A stretch of DNA of 64,000 nucleotides. It comes from Amia ocellicauda. Taxonomy: Eukaryota; Chordata; Actinopteri; Amiiformes; Amiidae. A model generated the notes under the pieces. It worked only from the letters and a program-made list of their open reading frames with translations, was not told the origin of the DNA and did not search any database. Made by a program: the position numbers and the translations under genes. The stretch spans positions 6,830,501 to 6,894,500 of the forward strand of contig NC_089856.1 of the NCBI RefSeq assembly GCF_036373705.1. Direction: 5' to 3'. Positions 25,201 through 38,600 of the stretch are shown piece after piece (position 1 is the first letter of the stretch; every line of letters begins with the position of its first letter).

Positions 25201-28200
25201 ATGTAGTTGCAGGATTTTGCTGACAACAAACTTTATTTTTCAATTGAATTATGGTTCTTTCTTTAAAAATGTCAATTTTCAAACTACTTGTTCTATTGTC
25301 TAGCAAATGTAAAACTTTAGAAAATTGATATTCAGGGTGAATGTTTGAACGGACAGGTGGTTAAAAAACATGTATCTTTAGTTAGTATCAGTTTAATTTA
25401 CACAAGATACCTTAGCCAAAATAAGAGGATTTAGGTTTTATTTTATAATTTTTTCAGAAAACCTCAGTGGACCTTTTAATGCCTTAGTGAATTAAGTGGG
25501 TCCTTACCTCAGAACAACCTTACCTCTACTTGTGGGTAGGCCTATACTCTATTATGATCAAATCATAATTGTGAAATTGTTTCAGTTATTGTATTTGTTT
25601 TAGGTCTGTGCGTGGGTGTCAAGTCAGTCAGTCAGTCAGTCCTCATTATACTAACAGTCAACAACCAAGGGAATATAGTTGGGGGAATAAAAACAATGGT
25701 TTTCTATGCTGGTGGTAGATGAGGGTGGCGGTATAATGAGTGAGAACTGTATATCCAAGCACGAGTCATGGAAAATGTCCTTGAAAAGCCCAGGAAAATT
25801 ATGTCCTAATAAGACTGGGAACCCTGAATTTGTAACAACCTTAGGAAGCAATGGAGTCAACATGGACCAACATCCCTGTGGCATGCTTTAGATACCTTGT
25901 TAAGTTAATGCCCAGACAAATACAGGCTGTTCTGAGGGCAAAAGGGGAAGCAACTTGCTATTAGGTCGGAGTGCAGCAAATATGAAAACCCTTTCTGGCA
26001 GATAGTTATGTATTGGTTAATAAGATTTTAACATTATTTACACTATTAAATGGTCAAAAACATGTATTTTATGCTGATCTCCTTGGACTTGTGTTACTGT
26101 ATAAAATCAAAGGAGTGAGTGAAGTGATTCACATGTAATCAATGCCACGTAGAATTAAGGCAGTTCTGAAGGCGAAAGGGGGTCAAACACAGTATTAGTA
26201 TGGTGTTCCTAATAATCCTTTAGGTGAGTGTATTTTTCAATGTTCCCAAATGTTAAGCTTCAACCACATCGCTAGGGAGTTTGTTCCAGATTGTGACAAC
26301 TCTCTGTGTGAATAAGTGTCTCCTGTTTTCCGTCTTGAATGCCTTGAAGCCCAATTTCCATTTGTGTCCCCGGGTGCATGTGTCCCTGCTGATCTGGAAA
26401 AGCTCCTCTGGTTTGATGTGGTCGATGCCTTTCATGATTTTGAAGACTTGAATCAAGTCCCCACGTAGTCTCCTCTGTTCCAGGGTGAAAAGGTTCAGTT
26501 CCCTCAGTCTCTCAGTAGGACATTCCCTTCAGACCTGGAATAAGTCTGGTTGCTCTCCTCTGAACTGCCTCTAGAGCAGCGATATCTTTCTTGAAGTGTG
26601 GAGCCCAGAACTGTACACAGTATCCAGATGAGCTCTAACTAGTCTGAACATTACTGCCCTTGTTTTAAATTCTACACTTTTGACAATATACCCTAACATT
26701 CTGATTGCCTTTTTTATTGCTTCCCCACATTGTTTGGATGGAGAAAGATCTAGGAGTCTACGTGGACTCCTCATTTTCTCATGCGTTACTTCATCTAGTT
26801 CTATTCCTCCCATGGTGTAATTATAATGGACATTTTTGTTACCTGCATGTAATACCTTGCACTTGTCCACATTGAATTTCATCTGCCAGGTGTCGGCACA
26901 CAACTGAATATTATCTAAGTCCCTTTGAATAACCTGTGCTGCCGAGATTGTATCTGCTGAGCCACCTATTTTAGTATCATCTGCAAATTTGACAAGTTTG
27001 CTAACTATCCCAGAGTCCAGATCATTAATATAGATTAGAAAAAGCAAAGGCCCTAGTACTGACCCCTGTGGAACTCCACTAACAACCTCACTCCAGTTAG
27101 AAGCAACTCCTCTAATCAACACCCTCTGTTTCCTATACATCAACCAGTTCATAATCCATTTACTTACATTACCCTGAATGCCTACAGCTTACAATCTGAG
27201 GATCAGTCTTTGGTGTGGAACCTTATCAAAAGCTTTCTGAAAATCTAAGTATATCATATCATATGCTTTCACGTGATCTACAGCTGCAGTTGCATGTTGA
27301 AAAATTCTAATAAATTAGTAAGACATGATCTGCCTCGTCTAAACCCATGTTGACTATCTCTAGGAATATGGTTTTCATTAAGATGCTCCTCAATTTTCTG
27401 TCTAATCATTTTTTCCAACATTTTACAAGTGATGGAGGTGAGACTGATTGGTCTGTAATTTCCTGGCTCAGTTTTGTCCCCTTTCTTGTGGATTGGTATG
27501 ACATTTGCTGTCTTCCAGTCAGTTGGCACATCCCCTGTTCTAAGTGTCTTTTGGAATATTTGAGTTAGTGGCCTAAACATTTCCCTAATTTCTTTAAGTA
27601 CTGTTGGAAATATACCATCTGGCCCAGGTGATTTGTTGGTTTTTAATTCTGCTTGTCCCTTTAGTACCTCCTCCTCATTTATCCTGATCTCTCTTAGGAT
27701 TTGACTGGACTGATTGTTAACCTGTTGCATGTTTTCCGTTTCTTTCTTTTGTAAAAACCTCTGTGAAATACTAATTTAGAATACATCTTGTTTGTTTTCC
27801 AAGATACTTAAATTTTGGCCAATGTTTTTTGGTCCAAATTTCTCCTGAGCCTCAATTAGTATATTCTTAAAATATAACCATCCATTTTCAACTGAATCTG
27901 TATGTAATGTGCTCCAGTCTACCTCTTACAAGTGCTGCCTCATACAATGCATGCACTGTCCCTGGTTGGTTCCCTGACAAATTGAGTTAGAAAGCAGTCA
28001 TTTACCATCTCAACCATTTTTGTTTCTGCTTCTGTAGTCTCAACTGGGCTTTCCCAGTCTATGTTGGAAGATTGAAATAGGTAGGACGGGGATAAAGAGA
28101 GTTGATCCTTATTGTATAAGCATTTTGCAGCATCATACCTCTATGTAAAAAAGGTTACTTCTCAGTCGGCCATAAGCAGCTATACCAATTTTGATTTATG

Positions 28201-31200
28201 ATAGGCTTTATATTGAAATTGGGTAGGTTTCTATGATTCTGAAATTAGACAATTTGATATTTGTATATTAAATCATACCTGTCAGACCTCAAAAATATGT
28301 ATACATTAATTTATAAATATAAAAGTTATATATATTTTACCAGCAATTGTGTATTTTATTATTATTATTATTATTGTTTTTATTGATTTCAATGTAAAAA
28401 TAACTTTCCTAAACAAGAAATCATAAAATGTGAAAAGGGGACCACAGCTACAGTGAGGGGGGGGGAAATATTTGATCCCCTGCTGATTTTGTATGTTTAC
28501 CCACTGACAAAGAAATGATCAGGTGTATTTTAACAGTGAGAGACAGAATAACAACCAAAAAATCCAGAAAAACGCATTTCAAAAAAGTTATAAATTATTT
28601 ACAAATGGAAGAAACACAAAATAACTGTCAGTCTCCCTCGGTCTGGGGCTCCATGCAAGATCTCACTATTGATTTGCATGTTAATGAGGGAAATAAGTAT
28701 TTGACCCCTTCGACTTAGTACTTGGTGGGAAAACCCTTGTTGGCAATCACAGAGGTCAGACGTTCCTTGTAGTTGGCCACCAGGTTTGAACACTTCTCAG
28801 GAGGGATTTTGTCCCACTCCTCTTTGCACAGCTCAATTTTGGTCTCATCTGACCGCATCACTTTCACCCATTTCTCCTCTGAATCATTCAGATGTTCATT
28901 GGCAAACTTCAGACGGGCCTGTACATGTGCTTTCTTGAGCAGGAGGACCTTGCGGGCGCTGCAGGATTTCAGTCCTTCATGGCGTAGTGTGTTACCAATT
29001 GTTTTCTTGGTGACTATGGTCCCAGCTGCCTTGAGATCATTAACAAGATCCTCCCGTGTAGTTCTGGGCTGATTCCTCACCGTTCTCATCATTGAAACTC
29101 CACGAGGTGAGATCTTGCATGGAGCCCCAGACCGAGGGGGACTGACAGTTATTTTGTGTTTCTTCCATTTGTGAATCATTTATAACTTTTTTGAAATGCG
29201 TTTTTCTGGATTTTTTTGTTGTTATTCTGTCTCTCACTGTTAAAATACACCTACCATTAAAATTATAGACTGATAATTTCTTTGTCAGTGGGCAAACGTA
29301 CAAAATCAGCAAGGGATCAAATACTTTTTTCCCTCACTGTATATAAATAAATAATATAACAATCTATATTTTAATATTTAAATATTTTGCCTCCTGATGT
29401 ACCTCAGGTTTCTCAACCAGCAGATTAATCCCTGGGATCAAATCATGTCATAGTCAGCATTGACCAGGATTCTCAGCAGGACTTGGTTTAAGAGGAAAAA
29501 AAGTGTTAAGGAATGATTATCACATGATAAAAAAAGACTGCTTCAATTCTACACTCGATAACTCTCATCCTATCTGGGTAACTGGTTGACTTGTTAGAGA
29601 AGCAAATCGACTTCTAATCCACAAATAAATAAATCGGTCAAGGAGATGTTTGCTACTAGCTTTCAATTCAAGTCAAATGTCAAGTGCCAGTCACATAGAG
29701 CTTAGTTCCTGTCAATACCACCATGTTATTTACTAAATTTGCATTCTGCTCAAGTGGAGAGATTACATCATATGCCAACAGATTTTGAAGCTAATAATTA
29801 TGCTTTTCAAGTGTCTCAAGCTTCTTACAGCTTTTATTTTACTTTATTTGTTCAAATATGAGCTGAAGGACCATCTGTTGAATTTCCATATAAGAAAGGA
29901 AAAATCATATTTTGTTTTAACCAGGTTAGTCATTGTTATTGTTTCTATATAAGTATAAAGCTTTTCCTACATTGCAAACATGTATTCACATTTTTATTTG
30001 TCTATATTTTATCTCTGTCTAGGCGCACATTTATACTGTCCAGTGACGCACAGTGTCTGTATAGTGGGCTGATTATCTGAGCTAAATGGGAATGTGTTCT
30101 TATTTTCAGATTTTAAAGCAGTATAAGGATTTGGAACTCAATTTAAAATGAGTATATCATCTTCTCTTTCTGTAAAGGCTCACTCTCATATCCACTTTTA
30201 ACTTCAGGTTGTCTGTACAGGAAGCTGTTCTTAGCTTGAATTATGTTCAGTCCTCTTTTGCAGTGCCTAGCAGTGTCCCAGAATGCCAAGGCATCAAAGG
30301 ACAATTCCCCTGATGATGATAATCATGCCGGCTAAATATATTGTTAATACCATAAGGCTGACTGATTTAGTGTGAAAAATGATCCCCCTTCCCATTTTGT
30401 AGCTGCTTACATATCTGTCTGAACGGTTTGGTTTCCCCATGTGCTTTTGTTTTGATTATTATTCTTATCCCTACTTAGGAGAGCTCAAATCAAAACTCCC
30501 TGGCAGATGAAGCCCACTGTTTCCCCATGCTTATGAATAACATTTTAATCATTCATCTATTAATAATGTAAGCATAAACATTATAAAAAACGTTACATTC
30601 TTCAGGGTTTTTTATGCTTCATCAATTTAAGTATTGAAATTTGAATAAGTACCAATTACTAGGCGGCAGCTATATAAATACAAATTTAAGTTGTTTGAAG
30701 TCAAGTTTTTGTCTTTGCAGGTCGAGCCCAATGCAACCATTGGGGAAATAAAGGGAATGTTTCATAAATCCCGTAAGTAAAGCTGTAATCAAGAAGCCAA
30801 ACTAGACACTTAGATTTATAACGATCAAAAGGTTAAAGAGGGCATTAATCCCACCTTGCTGACTTGCTTCCTTACATGTCCCAGAATCTCGTCTCCTATT
30901 CTTAAGGATCCCAGAATATCTGCTTCAGCTAAATAACTGAGGATATTTGTTTCAGACACCTGTAACTCCTGCCTCAACTAAATCAAGAATTAATAAAAAC
31001 AATAATCACAGATTAGAATTAGTATTCCATTACAAGCATTTGGTTTGAGAAAATTCTTATGTCTTCCAAATGCAAACCCACCAGCAAGTACTGTTTTTAA
31101 TTAGTGATGGACAATCTGGTTTAAATTTATGATTTGGTGCAAGTTATGTGTAAGAAAGTTCTTCATATTTTCAGATCTACAGATCATGATTGCAATATTT

Positions 31201-34200
31201 TAACTGACACATGCACATACATGCACATACATGCATGCTTACTTCTTTTTTATGATTCTCTGCTTTCCCAATGTTCACTGTTGATCTAATTTCAGATCCC
31301 CAGTGGTATCCAGCTCGACAGTCCATTAGACTTGATCCCAGTAAGTATTATTCCTACTTTACAGGAAAATAAAATCCTGGTATAATAGAAATGTAATCCC
31401 TCATTGCTTTTTAAAAGAGGCTGTATTTAATTTGTTTGCCAGAGTATTAGCAAAATACTCCCCAGACTTTACTCTTTTGTTGCAGACCATAAAACTAATA
31501 ATCAGACTAATGTGTCTTGGAAGTTATTTGAAAAGAAATTGAGTACTTTTTGCACTGAAGAAAAATACATTTTGGGATGTTATTATTCTATGTCCAGGGG
31601 AATAAACTTGTATAACTCATCAGAAAAAGTAGGTTCTGGTTAAATTGGTGATGTCATTCCCTTTGCAGAAGGCAAGTCTCTGAAGGATGAAGACATCTTA
31701 CAGAACCTCCCCGTGGGGACCACTGCAACTCTTTATTTCAGGGATCTTGGTGCCCAGATCAGCTGGGTAACGGTAAGTGTTGTCAGAAGCAGCTTGATCA
31801 TGACTTTGTCTGTAAAGCAAGCCTGTATCAAGGGTAAGATATTGGTATATATTTGTGCCCCATATCTTTGTATTGCAGCGTGAAAGCCCTCTGCTACAGT
31901 TCAGAAGATACACCTGGGTGTTGATTTTGTGCTTGCCCGCAGTGCCACCGATTGGGTTGCAATCCTTGGCACAGGCTGCTATTTCCATTCATTATTAAAA
32001 TATACATGCATGTGCACATATATATACAATTAAACGCAAGCACTCTAATGCAAACCCATACATACATACATATGAAGGCATGTATTTCAAAATCTTCTAA
32101 CATACAGTGGGGGAAAAAAGTATTTGATCCCCTGCTGATTTTGTACGTTTGCCCACTGACAAAGAAATGATCAGTCTTTAATTTTAATGGTAGGTGTATT
32201 TTAGCAGTAAGAGACAGAATAACAACAGAAAAATCCAGAAAAACGCATTTCAAAAAAGTTATAAATTGATTTGCATGTTAATGAGGGAAATAAGTATTTG
32301 ACCCCTTTGACTTAGTACTTGGTGGCAAAACCCTTGTTGGCAATCACAGAGGTCAGACGTTTCTTGTAGTTGGCCACCAGGTTTGCACGCATCTCAGGAG
32401 GAATTTTGGCCCACTCCTCTTTGCAGATCCTCTGCAAGTCATTAAGGTTTCGAGGCTGACGTTTGGCAACTCGAACCTTCAGCTCCCTCCACAGATTTTC
32501 TATGGGATTAAGGTCTAGAGACTGGCTAGGCCACTCCAGGACCTTAATGTGCTTCTTCTTGAGCCACTCCTTTGTTGCCTTGGCTGTGTGTTTTGGGTCA
32601 TTGGATGGGTATTCCAGCATGACATGACCCATTTTCAATGCCCTGGCTGAGGGAAGGAGGTTCTCACCCAAGATTTGATGGTACATGGCCCCGTCCATCG
32701 TCCCTTTGATGTGGTGCAGTTGTCCTGTCCCCTTAGCAGAAAAACACCCCCAAAGCATAATGTTTCCACCTCCATGTTTGACGGTGGGGATGGTGTTCTT
32801 GGGGTAATTCCTCCTCCTCCAAACACGGTGAGTTGAGTTGATGCCAAAGAGCTTGATTTTGGTCTCATCTGACCACAACACTCACCCAGTTCTCCTCTGA
32901 ATCATTCAGATGTTCATTGGCAAACTTCAGACGGGCCTGTACATGTGCTTTCTTGAGCAGGGGGACCTTGCGGGCGCTGCAGGATTTCAGTCCTTCACGG
33001 TGTAGTGTGTTACCAATTGTTTTCTTGGTGACTATGGTCCCAGCTGCCTTGAGATCATTAACAAGATCCTCCCGTGTAGTTCTGGGCTGATTCCTCACCG
33101 TTCTCATGATCATTGAAACTCCACGAGGTGAGATCTTGCATGGAGCCCCAGACCGAGGGAGACTGACAGTTATTTTGTGTTTCTTCCATTTGCGCATTAT
33201 CGCACCAACTGTTGTCACCTTCTCACCAAGCTGCTTCGCGATGGTCTTGTAGCCCATTCCAGCCTTGTGTAGGTCTACAATCTTGTCCCTGACATCCTTG
33301 GACAGCTCTTTGGTCTTGGCTGTGGTGGAGAGTTTGGAATCTGATTGATTGATTGCTTCTGTGGACAGGTGTCTTTTATACAGGTAACGAGCTGAGATTA
33401 GGAGCACTCCCTTTAAGAGAGTGCTCCTAATCTCAGCTCGTTACCTGTGTAAAAGACACCTGGGAGCCAGAAATCTTGCTGATTGATAGGGGATCAAATA
33501 CTTATTTCCCTCATTAACATGCAAATCAATGTATAACTTTTTTGAAATGCGTTTTTCTGGATTTTTTGGTTGTTATTCTGTCTCTCACTGTTAAAATACA
33601 CCTACCATTAAAATTATAGACTGATCATTTCTTTGTCAGTGGGCAAACATACAAAATCAGCAGGGGATCAAATACTTTTTTCCCTCACTGTATAAGCCTA
33701 CCCTAAATTTGATTAAGTTTCACTTTTGTTATTTCTGACTTTGTATATATTATTTGTATAGCGCCCTCAGGGTAGCCACAGAGCACTTTACAGAATGATA
33801 AATATACAACAACAAAATAAATAAACCTTAAACAAATAATATCAACTACAATAAAATAAACCGTTAGGCACAGGGGAGCGAGACAAAATCTCCTATGGAT
33901 GCCAGATTGTTATAGGAGAAATCTGTGATCTTCCACTGCTTAAATTATCTTCTGTTTGCATAAACTACCTTTAGCTGAATTTCAAGTTATTTTTCCCATT
34001 TCTAATTCCTTTTATTATATTTTTTTGCATGAAACTGGCTTAAAATTATATGAGTTACCCTCCCCTTAGATATGAACAAAAGTATTTAAGTAAGGTCTTT
34101 AAGCAACCAGTCCCTGATCCTGATTGTAAAGCCTCTGTTTGCACAAGCACAAGATTGAGTGAGATGAGTCTGTGGGGTTTGATAGTCTGTCAAACAATGC

Positions 34201-35657
34201 CAAATCTAAATGTGGCTTCTATATAGGTCATTCGACCCATGGTGGAATAAAGTTATGAAATCACAACTTACTGAAAATGGAAATGTAATTTTTTTTTGGC
34301 AGATGACTTGTGGGTCATATCAGCTTAGCATAAATGGCACATAAGAGAAAACATGCAGTTAGAGATGTTGTAAATGGGTCTAATAATAAGTATATTACAT
34401 CATTCATATTTACACACTGCTAACTAAGGAACTTTAGGATGGATTGTCTTGTGCCGAGTCATGGTGTTGAATGTGGTTACAGCATGATTTTCGAAAGCGC
34501 CAAAATAAAAAAGTGGGTATCTTTTCTTCTGATATTATGTGACACTAGTTTCAAGTTAATTATATTATTTTACAACTATTTAGGGGCTGAATAAACAATA
34601 AAAGTAACCTAATTAAAAGTTAGTTTGGTTTAGTTCGTTTTGTTCCTGTGGCCATGTCATGTAGGGCCCTATGAATTCCGTTTTATTTTTTCCCAAATTC
34701 TCTATTTTCCGTTTTTATTTTTCTGAATTCTGTGTTTTACGATTTATGCAAATTTTATCATTAGAGTGTCTAATAATGTGAATGAATAAAACATCAACAA
34801 TTTAATAAGATATAACAGTAAATTTGTAGTGATGCAACACAACATTGCACAAGGCAAATGCTTCAATACAGTTATAATAAGTGATTCATTGTATTTGAAA
34901 AACAGTAATGCAAGAATCTAGTCAACAATGCAGCAAGCAATAGTCAAAACTTAGTTATACTTCTGAGAAAAAAACCCGAAATGTTGCATTCATTGTTTTT
35001 TGTAAAATAAAGTGCTTCACATAAGTGTTTCATTATAAATGGAAAAAAAAAGATTAATGCAAGAATCTAGGCAATAATGCAGCAATAGGCAAAACCTATG
35101 GAACTACCCTATGAGCTTCTATGTCTGTCCATTGTAAGTTTTCCATCTATCACAGACATCTCCATTGAAGTACATGATTGTCAGCCTCTTTGTGAGTTAT
35201 TCAGGTCCCTCAGACATGCCACTGAGCAAAGCTGGGCCTCACTAGGATGTGGCAGAGGGGCACCTGACATGCCAGGGGGTCTTGTTATATATTCTGCTGA
35301 CCTTACAGTGCTTACAGTTCCTGCTATAAGCAGCAGGACTATATTGAGGGTTTGCTATGTCCAGAGGGGCAATCGGCAAAGGTGTGTGATTGTTTTGCCT
35401 GTGATCCAGTGCATTGTTAGTCTTTGTTTTTTCCAGTTTCACCCCAGGGGGGCTGGCAGGGGTAAATCTGGATCAGCTTCTGTTTTCCATTGCTGGAAAA
35501 CAAATCTAATTCTGTTTCTTTTTTAACTATATTGCACATTTTCCACTTATATATTATAATATAATATATAAGTACATAATACATGCATAGCTGAAGCTGT
35601 TCTGAATCCATATATAGCAGTAGCATCTATAATAGCTGAGATATGAGCTGAATTGTA

Positions 35658-35698
<41 letters not shown>

Positions 35699-38600
35699 TT
35701 CAAAATTCAAACTCTCTCTCTCTCTCACTCTGCCGGCTCTCCCCCTCCTCCCCCCTCTCTGACGCTGCTCGGTCTGTAACCCGGAGACAGAATTTTTGGA
35801 TTGGCTAGTAAAGGCAGATCTCCATGGCACATGATACACAGTAACATCCTCTCCATTGGGCAATTCCAGCCACATGTACTGCATTGCGCATTGAATTTCT
35901 AAAACCAGGAAGTACGCGATATAAACAAACCACACATGGTTCTTTTCAGCAGAATCTCAGCTACACCGCTAAAAACACTGTAAATTGTTTCTCAGATAAT
36001 TAATACTTTGTAAATGATGCCCCAATTTTTTAATCAATTTCAGCCAAATTATTAAACATTCTGCAATATTCCATGTTTTACAGTTGATTATTTTTATTAC
36101 CAAATTCCGTGATTCCGTCCATGTTTTCTGCATCGTGGAAATCATAGGGCCATACCATGTGCATAAAAGCACCACATTCTGCAAGTATCTCTCTGATGCG
36201 AACACCTAATTTTAGGGGAACCAAAAAAGCTTAATATAGATCTGTTTTAATTATAGCATCTTTACCTCTGAAACATAACCAGTGATCACCATCTGTACAT
36301 AGATCTAATCTCATTACACAGTTGTTAGCCAGAAAAACATGCAATTTAACTTATGTGGTCTAGATCTGATAAAAATCGGTGAAACATGACTTGCCCCTGT
36401 AAGTCACTTTGGATAAATGTCTCCGCCTATGTTATATATATATTATGATTTATGCACAAATAATTAAAATAAAATGGTTTCTGCACTGCCAAAGGAGTGA
36501 GTACCTTCCTATGTGTATATGTGCGGAATAATTAGAATTAGAAATTGTACCTATGGAAATTTGGTGCCGAAATAATGTTTTGACCCTATGCCTCTTGTCC
36601 AGGTGTTCCTGACCGAGTACGCTGGACCTCTTCTCATCTACCTTATGTTCTACTTCAGGGTTCCTTTCATCTACCACCCTAAATATGACTTCACCACCAG
36701 CAAGCACTGGGTTGTTCAGTAAGTGGCTTTGATTAATGTTCAGTTTGTTTGTGTTTTGGATTTTATAAGTATTTTCTGTAGGCTTGGTCTCTGATGCAAC
36801 CCCCTTGTGAGACTCGGATGAGTGTCCCATCAGCTCTTTTGTTCCACTAACTTGAAGAGAACAAATCACTGAGATGGAACAGACAAGTTTCAGCCTTGTC
36901 TGTCTTCAGTTTCACGTAAAATGCTCTGCATTCATGGTTATATTGTTACTTGGAGACGAGGAGAGACTAAGTTAAAATTTCTGTCAAAAGATACACTCCT
37001 TTCCTAATGTTTTACTCTCAATTCTTAGTTCATCACTTTATTCATTTCATGTTTAACAACAGGGTTTTATATCAGTCAGTATATATAGTCACTACATGTG
37101 TGGTGCATTCTATCAATATTCAGATATAATATTTCAGGTGACTCGCCTTAATTGTTAGAAATGTTTGGTCAATTATGATATTCATGTTGTAGATTTTAAG
37201 TGACTGTTGAAGCTGTGAATATTCAAATATACTACCTTTAAATGATTAACAAAGGCAAATATACATGATGTGACCCATTTAAGATTGGAGCTGGTTTAAA
37301 AATATAGCACAGAATTGCAGTATTTTGATTATTCGATCCAATTAACACACTGATTTGATGTTGTGTTCCCAGTCTAGCTTGCATGTGTCACTCCTTCCAT
37401 TATGTGAAGAGATTGCTGGAGACATTGTTTGTGCATCGATTTTCCCATGGTACCATGCCGCTGAGGAACATCTTTAAGGTAAGGAAGGAGACTCTGTACA
37501 CAATCAGCATCACAAATATGTTTGTTTGTATGATAAGTTTTATTGTTGACTGACTGCGGAATATTCAGACAGGTCAAGCTTATTCTTTCTCTTGTCTCGC
37601 CTCACAGTGCTGTAGTGCACTCGCTAAAATAATTGGTTTATATGTACTGATGTGTTACTAGGAGTGTATAAGTAATGTATCTGTGATTTTTCTGTTCAAT
37701 CACTTGGGTAACTTTTAAAATGTAAAAATTACTTTAATCACAATCATGGCTACTGTAAACTACTCCAACGGAGAGCTCTTCTGTCTTTCTGTGATGTTCC
37801 AACACTTACCGCAAATCCGATTAAAACTACATCTAAAGAGCATGCGATTTGTCTTTGCTGCAGCAGCTACCTTCTGTATATTAGTGATGGTTTAACCATG
37901 TAAATTACATTTATTTATTTCACAGAACTGTACTTACTACTGGGGTTTTGCAGCATGGATGGCCTACTATATAAACCACCCCCTCTACACACCACCTGGT
38001 AAGTTTTTCATCCCATTCTTTACCAAGACAGTTGGATTATACAGTAAATAGCTTACAATTAAATTGGCTGCAGAACAGGGGAGAAAGTGTGTTTCTGCAT
38101 TGTGTTTCTATGGCGAGAAAACATCCCAGTTCACATCCTCCTTAAAAAGTGTTGTTGCACACACTATTTCAATTAAATGTTCAGTAGATTTAAAATTGGA
38201 AGATGTAAGCAGTTAGAAGGAGATGAACAGGGATATCTTCAATGTCCCTGTTCATAGAAATATGTTTAGAAATAGCCACAGACGACAAATCTTCATGGAG
38301 ATGAACAGGGATATCCCTGTTCATCTCCCTGTTCATCTCCATGAAGATGCATTTGTCGTCTGCGGCTATTTCTAAACATATCTTCAAATGATATAATTGA
38401 CTCTGGTGACGTCTTTCTGATTGACTAATTTGTAAAGCTGTACATTTACAATGCTTTGATCATCAGTAGCTGTTACATGTAGCATGTTAGTTTCAGGATT
38501 TTTATTTTGCTTTATTGGCGATTTTTTTTATTTGCACTTTGTTTCTTTTTTACACCTCTGCCGTACCGTATTGTAATATTATATGCTTGCTGTGTAGTAG

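Larger units (their letters stand above)
26237..28085 (-). mobile_element. CR1-like non-LTR retrotransposon, 5'-truncated
   Basis: Read on the minus strand it starts inside the endonuclease domain ([16 protein letters not shown]), then a linker ([20 protein letters not shown]), reverse transcriptase blocks ([55 protein letters not shown]) and the C-terminal region ([20 protein letters not shown]). Several frameshifts and a deletion near 27930 break the ORF. Five-prime truncation fits target-primed reverse transcription. The block order is that of the CR1/jockey group; exact family not determined. Confidence 0.88.
21444..30720 (+). other. TECR intron 2
   Basis: A 9.3-kb intron. Its middle (23570-29339) is mostly a cluster of Tc1 and LINE remnants listed separately; a 26-base A run lies at 23279-23304 and a (GTCA)n tract near 25621-25642. 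The flanks 21500-22770 and 29345-30700 are AT-rich with no gene recognised. Confidence 0.6.
32105..33690 (-). mobile_element. Tc1/mariner element, full length, family A
   Basis: 1,586 bp between TA dinucleotides (32103-32104, 33691-33692), terminal repeats CAGTGGGGGAAAAAAGTATT and its inverse. It carries the whole transposase gene on the minus strand, broken by a frameshift, and a hairpin (33367-33461) in its 5' non-coding part. It is the reference copy for the truncated relatives at 5354 and 28451. Confidence 0.93.
31773..36602 (+). other. TECR intron 5
   Basis: 4.8 kb, mostly repeats: the full-length Tc1 (32105-33690), a short GCGCCCTCAGGG-type repeat (33757), a large DNA transposon (34662-36153) and a SINE tail (36395). 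Nothing else recognised. Confidence 0.6.

Noticed and set aside
35098..35526. 142-aa open frame inside the 1.5-kb DNA transposon
   Set aside because: No similarity to a transposase that I recognise; lies across repeat sequence.
36450..36869. 139-aa open frame antisense to TECR exon 6
   Set aside because: It is the mirror of a real exon and its flanking intron; no independent evidence.
38260..38381. Calling the hairpin a microRNA gene
   Set aside because: Arms are too long and too perfect, and no known microRNA seed is recognised; kept as a finding only.
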